From: JBIICS01 sp044238735
Lineage (GTDB): Bacteria > Bacteroidota > Bacteroidia > UBA4408
Direction of reading: 5' to 3'
NCBI GenBank assembly: GCA_044238735.1
Contig: JBIICS010000025.1
Span: 1-27,252 of the forward strand
Length of the DNA: 27,252 nucleotides
Made by a program: the position numbers and the translations under genes
In this document: positions 23,690-27,252 of the stretch, piece by piece
How positions within the stretch are numbered: the stretch's first letter is position 1
Layout of the letters: each line of letters starts with the position of its first letter
The notes under the pieces: generated by a model
Told to the model about the DNA's origin: nothing
Databases searched by the model: none
What the model saw: the letters and a program-made list of their open reading frames with translations, nothing else

Positions 23690-24814
23690 CTAATATGTTA
23701 TAACCTGTTGCTCTATATTAGTAGGTATTTCGCGGTATTCATATTGTTGATTACGAAGCTGTGGTTGGAAGCCTGCTTCTTTAATAGCTTCCTGTATGCC
23801 CTTGCTTGTAAAGCGGTGAGGGGCACCTGCTGCAGAAACCACATTTTCCTCAATCATAATAGACCCAAAATCATTAGCCCCCGCGTGCAAACATAATTGG
23901 GCAGTTTGTTTGCCAACAGTTAGCCACGAAGCTTGAATATTTTTGATATTGGGAAGCATTATACGGGATATTGCTATCATTCGGATATACTCTTCTGCCG
24001 TAACATTGTTTGATATTCCTTTCACTCTCTTTAATAAAGTGCCGTCGTCTTGGAATGGCCAGGGAATAAACGCAACAAAGCCTTTTGCATCAGCTGGTTT
24101 CTCCGATTGAACCTGACGAATCCAAACAAGATGCTCAAAGCGCTCGTCAAGGGTTTCTATATGACCAAACATCATGGTTGCAGAAGTAGTTAAATTTAAC
24201 TGATGTGCTGCCCGCATTACATTTAACCATTCCTGACCGCCACACTTTCCTTTGCTAATTAATCTTCTAACTCTATCGTTAAGTATTTCAGCTCCTGCGC
24301 CCGGTAAACTGTCGAGGCCTGATTCAATAAGTGCTTTTAATACCTCGGTATGCGATTGTTTTTCGAGCTTGGCAATATGCGCAATTTCGGGCGGACCTAA
24401 CGCATGTAACTTTAAATTAGGATAAAGCCTCTTTAACTGCTTAAAAAGATTTGTATAAAATTCCAAACCAAGTTCGGGATGATGCCCGCCTTGCAGCAGT
24501 AACTGTTCGCCACCATACCTAAATGTTTCTTCTATTTTCGTTTTATATTGCTCTATAGAGGTTATATAAGAATCGGCATGACCCGGAACTCTGTAAAAAT
24601 TACAAAATTTACAATTTGCAATACATACATTTGTTGTGTTAGCGTTTCGATCAATAATCCAGGTAACCTTACCATCGGGTTTTTGGATTTTACGGAGCTC
24701 GTTCGCTAAGCCCATCAGCTCTGAAAGAGGTGCATTTAAAAAAAGATATTTTCCCTCTTCAGCGCTAATAAACTCGAATTGTTTGGCTTTGTTATACAGG
24801 TCTTTAAAATTCAT
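23690..24814 (-). CDS. mqnC: Cyclic dehypoxanthine futalosine synthase MqnC
   Basis: MqnC is a radical-SAM enzyme that cyclises dehypoxanthine futalosine in the futalosine route to menaquinone. The radical-SAM cluster motif is Cys64-x3-Cys68-x2-Cys71 in TNVCIANCKFCNFYR. LLLQGGHHPELGLEFY, ALGPPEIAHIA, SLPGAGAEILNDRVRR and MMFGHIETLDER separate MqnC from the related MqnE. Length 374 residues is normal. It implies menaquinone respiration; the other mqn genes lie outside the window. It is the first gene of a run with the T9SS cargo protein, ribE, dtd and the cytochrome lipoprotein. Confidence 0.93.
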   Translation of the reverse strand: MNFKDLYNKAKQFEFISAEEGKYLFLNAPLSELMGLANELRKIQKPDGKVTWIIDRNANTTNVCIANCKFCNFYRVPGHADSYITSIEQYKTKIEETFRYGGEQLLLQGGHHPELGLEFYTNLFKQLKRLYPNLKLHALGPPEIAHIAKLEKQSHTEVLKALIESGLDSLPGAGAEILNDRVRRLISKGKCGGQEWLNVMRAAHQLNLTTSATMMFGHIETLDERFEHLVWIRQVQSEKPADAKGFVAFIPWPFQDDGTLLKRVKGISNNVTAEEYIRMIAISRIMLPNIKNIQASWLTVGKQTAQLCLHAGANDFGSIMIEENVVSAAGAPHRFTSKGIQEAIKEAGFQPQLRNQQYEYREIPTNIEQQVITY

Positions 24815-24830
24815 TGTTTGGCTACTTATT

Positions 24831-24838
24831 CAAATTTA
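24831..24838 (-). promoter_or_regulatory. Promoter -7 box of the mqnC run
   Basis: On the minus strand TAAATTTG matches TAnnTTTG exactly, 16 nt before the mqnC ATG. No clear -33 TTTG lies 19-21 nt upstream. Confidence 0.45.
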
Positions 24839-24954
24839 TAACAATAAAGGGAGAAGTCTGTTTCTAAAAAGTGTAAATTTTAGTTTTTTATGAAATTTAA
24901 GTTTGTTTATGTGGTTGGAAAGGAGATGATTAAGAAAAAAGGTAAAATTTATCT

Positions 24955-26307
24955 TTAAAAAACCACCTCAACCGTGGTACCGTGGTTTAGTTTCGAATAA
25001 ATTTTAAGTTTAATATTATGCAAATCTGCAACACTTTTTACCAATGCTAATCCAATTCCCTGTCCACTAATTCCCTGTGCGTTTTTTCCACGGAAGGCTG
25101 GCTCTGTAATTTTTAATAAATCATCATCATCTATACCAATTCCACTATCTTTAACTAGCAAACTAATTGTATTATTTTCCTTTTTAAATAATATGTCAGC
25201 TGTATTGTTTTCCGAGAATTTACATGCGTTTTCAACTATATTAAGAATCAACAATTGAAGAAGGTGAACATTCCCCCAATAATCTACTTCACTACCCTCA
25301 TCTAAACCCTGATAAGAGATTTTAATTTTATAGTTTTTATTTTCGGTTGTTAAGATCTCTATTGCGTGCCAAAGTAATTCAGTTAAGTCAAGTTTATTCA
25401 TGATAACATTAGACTTATCGATGTTGGCCTTAGCTAAATCTAGCAATCCATTAGAAAGTTTTATCATTCTATTTATCTGATCCAGAGCTTTTACTAATAA
25501 ATTTTTATAATAATCCTCGTCACGATTTTGCTGAAGAGCAACTTGAACTATATTTTTAATTGAGGCTAATGGCGTGCGAAGTTCATGCGAAGCATTTGCA
25601 ACAAACTGTTTCTGAGCTTTAAATCCTTTCTCCAAACGATCTATCATTGAATTATAGCTTTCTGCTAGTTCACCTATTTCATCCTTACGTTTAAGTTCAA
25701 TACGAGATTTAAGGTTATTTAGAGTGGTGTTTCTGATTTGATATATCAGGAGTAATATAGGCTTAATCATTTGATTAGCGAATATTACACTTATTAATGA
25801 TATTAATATAAACCCCGCAAAGAAAATAAAGATTAACTGCTTTTTAAGTTCATTAAGTTTATTTGCACGAGAGTAATCAAAAGCCTCAATAAATGTTGTA
25901 AATGTTTTACCTCTGAATTTAACCTTTATTCCAACACACTCCATCAAACCATTGTTAAAACGAATAGAACCTACATCTTTAATTCGCTCTATTTTGTCTA
26001 ATAAAACGTTTTGTTTTTTCTCGGGATGATTAGTAAAGAGAAGCTCATTGTCGCTGCTGTATATATTTATATTTTCATCGTCGAGGGTAAAATGGGGTCT
26101 TGACGAAAATTTAAGAAATAACTCGTGATTAAAACTATCGAACTCGGCAGCAAGTTGCGTTAGTAATATTGCTCTATCCTGCAATTTTTCATAAAACTCA
26201 ACCTGTCTAAAATTATAAGAAACCCAATAGATAGATAGAGAGAACACCAAGTGAATCCCTCCCAAAATAGAAGCAAAAATTAGTGAGAAGCGAAATTTAA
26301 GACTCAT
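24955..26307 (-). CDS. Membrane sensor histidine kinase
   Basis: The 450-residue kinase has two transmembrane segments (about 8-30 and 157-178) around a periplasmic sensor domain of about 125 residues. A HAMP linker (about 179-232) follows, then the HisKA phosphoacceptor His241 in NASHELRTPL. The ATPase domain has the N box NIVENACKF (356-364), G1 box DSGIGI (387-392) and G2 box GQGIGLAL (415-422). All catalytic motifs are intact. The signal cannot be told from the sequence. Its start overlaps the response-regulator gene by 11 nt, so the two form one translationally coupled system. Confidence 0.93.
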   Translation of the reverse strand: MSLKFRFSLIFASILGGIHLVFSLSIYWVSYNFRQVEFYEKLQDRAILLTQLAAEFDSFNHELFLKFSSRPHFTLDDENINIYSSDNELLFTNHPEKKQNVLLDKIERIKDVGSIRFNNGLMECVGIKVKFRGKTFTTFIEAFDYSRANKLNELKKQLIFIFFAGFILISLISVIFANQMIKPILLLIYQIRNTTLNNLKSRIELKRKDEIGELAESYNSMIDRLEKGFKAQKQFVANASHELRTPLASIKNIVQVALQQNRDEDYYKNLLVKALDQINRMIKLSNGLLDLAKANIDKSNVIMNKLDLTELLWHAIEILTTENKNYKIKISYQGLDEGSEVDYWGNVHLLQLLILNIVENACKFSENNTADILFKKENNTISLLVKDSGIGIDDDDLLKITEPAFRGKNAQGISGQGIGLALVKSVADLHNIKLKIYSKLNHGTTVEVVF

Positions 26308-26995
26308 TAACCAAACTATCCTTTAAAATATAACCCATCCCTTTAACGGTTTGAATTAATTTTAAATCGTGTTCTTTATCTATTTTCTTTCGGAGAAAGT
26401 TTACATAAACGTCTACAATGTTGGTTCCGGTATCAAAATTTATATCCCAAACTTTTTCAGCCAAGAAAGGGCGTGAAAGCATTTTGTTTTTATGTAAAAG
26501 AAAGGTCTCAAGTAATAAATTCTCTTTGGCCGTCAATTCAATCATAGAGCCCGCGCGTCTAACCTCTTTACTTTCCAAATTAAACTCAAGGTCGGCAGCC
26601 TTTAACACCGAATTTAAGGCAACTTTATTTTGAGAACGATTAATCAATGACCTTATACGAACTACGAGTTCAGAAAAATCAAATGGTTTAACCAAATAAT
26701 CATCTGCGCCCGAATCAAACCCATTTATCTTATCTTCAGTAGTTCCTAGGGCTGTTAAAGCTAGTATTGGTGTGTTTATTCCAGAGGCCCTGAAAAGTTT
26801 AAACAACTCCAATCCGTTAATTCCAGGCAAAAGAACATCAATTAACATAATATCAAATTTTTCATTAATACCAGTTTTTTTTGCTGTTAGGCCGTCTGCA
26901 ACCCAAACAACTTTATACCCATTTTCTTCTAAGCCCAATTTAACGGATTTAGCTAGTTCTTGCTCATCTTCTACTAGTAATATTTTGTTTGCCAT
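26297..26995 (-). CDS. OmpR/PhoB-family response regulator
   Basis: The 232-residue regulator has a receiver domain (1-118) with acidic pocket Glu9/Asp10/Glu11, phosphoacceptor Asp53 (MLIDVLLPG), Thr81 and Lys103. A C-terminal winged-helix DNA-binding domain (about 128-228) includes ELTAKENLLLETFL and DVYVNFLRKKID. It is the cognate partner of the overlapping kinase gene. The divergent secreted-protein gene at 27092 is a possible target because they share a 96-nt intergenic region. The best promoter candidate (minus strand, -7 TAAATTTT at 27008-27001) would leave almost no leader. Confidence 0.94.
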   Translation of the reverse strand: MANKILLVEDEQELAKSVKLGLEENGYKVVWVADGLTAKKTGINEKFDIMLIDVLLPGINGLELFKLFRASGINTPILALTALGTTEDKINGFDSGADDYLVKPFDFSELVVRIRSLINRSQNKVALNSVLKAADLEFNLESKEVRRAGSMIELTAKENLLLETFLLHKNKMLSRPFLAEKVWDINFDTGTNIVDVYVNFLRKKIDKEHDLKLIQTVKGMGYILKDSLVNES

Positions 26996-27091
26996 TACCT
27001 AAAATTTAATATAAAACACTAAAAACAACAATATGTTTAACAAAAAAGTTTTTAAACCTAATTAGTTGCGTAAATTTACTCAGTATGAAAT

Positions 27092-27252
27092 ATGTTTAAA
27101 GCCTCGTTTAAATATTTAATTAAATTTTCATTTTTAATCGCAACACTATTTGCGGGCTTTAACTCTTTTTCTCAAGAGGAAAGAGGCTTTCTGAACTTCA
27201 AGGGTGAAGCCTATTTAAACAATATTCACTTGGCTGGTGCTCAAGTTAAAGT
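27092..27252 (+). CDS. Secreted protein, N-terminal fragment cut by window end
   Basis: An ATG at 27092 opens a frame that runs off the window after 53 codons. The product starts with a clear signal peptide (about 1-27: MFKASFKYLIKF, then a hydrophobic core and FNSFSQ). The mature part begins EERGFLNFKGEAYLNN and IHLAGAQVKV. This is the style of an Ig-like or carboxypeptidase-regulatory-like beta domain at the N-terminus of Bacteroidota envelope proteins. The true length and function lie outside the window. It is divergent from the response regulator. Confidence 0.7.
   Translation, partial: MFKASFKYLIKFSFLIATLFAGFNSFSQEERGFLNFKGEAYLNNIHLAGAQVK

Noticed and set aside
24890..24958. A 22-codon plus-strand ORF with AAAGGAG before an internal ATG, overlapping the kinase gene's stop
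   Set aside because: It is very short, lysine-rich as expected from A-rich DNA, has no clear promoter, and overlaps a real gene on the other strand.
27034..27041. TGTTTAAC upstream of the response regulator as a further light operator
   Set aside because: It is a single partial copy without tandem neighbours, which is expected by chance at this base composition.

Overview
The window is chromosomal DNA from an AT-rich member of the Bacteroidota. Several promoters match the Bacteroidota pattern (TTTG or TTG, about 20 nt, then TAnnTTTG). One large secreted protein ends in a CHU_C-type (type IX secretion, type B) sorting domain. Menaquinone is made by the futalosine route (mqnC), and most gene starts lack a Shine-Dalgarno sequence. 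The genus cannot be fixed from this sequence. I see no mobile element, tRNA, rRNA or CRISPR array.

Layout. 1-70 holds a palindromic dispersed-type repeat downstream of thiL. thiL (minus) is divergent from a tig / clpP / clpX block (plus), which ends at a bidirectional terminator. A minus-strand run follows, in transcription order: M23 peptidase, SAM methyltransferase, MerR-B12 regulator, TM2-domain protein, M61 peptidase (9849 down to 5010). Divergent from it is a tight seven-gene plus-strand run (10204-16374): ECF sigma factor, crtI, crtB, an uncharacterised secreted protein, ispH, folE and a class I photolyase. A PhzF-family gene and accB-accC come next, ending at a second bidirectional terminator. 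A minus-strand run then reads mqnC, large T9SS cargo protein, ribE, dtd, cytochrome c lipoprotein. Last come an OmpR-type response regulator with its histidine kinase (minus) and the first 53 codons of a secreted protein (plus).

The most interesting region is about 7269-16374, which looks like a blue/green-light or B12-responsive photoprotection module. The MerR protein carries the W-x9-EH and E-x-H motifs of CarH/LitR-type adenosylcobalamin photoreceptors. The divergent operon makes carotenoid (crtI, crtB), an isoprenoid precursor (ispH), a folate/pterin precursor (folE) and DNA-repair photolyase, headed by an ECF sigma factor. The 354-nt divergent gap holds two clusters of a repeated motif, TTGTTTAATGTTT. 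One cluster lies over a consensus promoter of the sigma operon as a spacer copy plus three exactly abutting 13-bp repeats. The other holds a perfect 15-bp tandem repeat and faces the regulator's own operon. I infer that these are operators of the MerR-B12 protein. The layout resembles the LitR/LitS systems of actinobacteria and the tandem-repeat operator of Thermus CarH, but the site sequence, gene set and coupling to envelope genes appear to be its own variant.

The remaining genes are ordinary housekeeping functions: thiamine, protein folding and proteolysis, fatty-acid initiation, riboflavin, menaquinone and tRNA proofreading.
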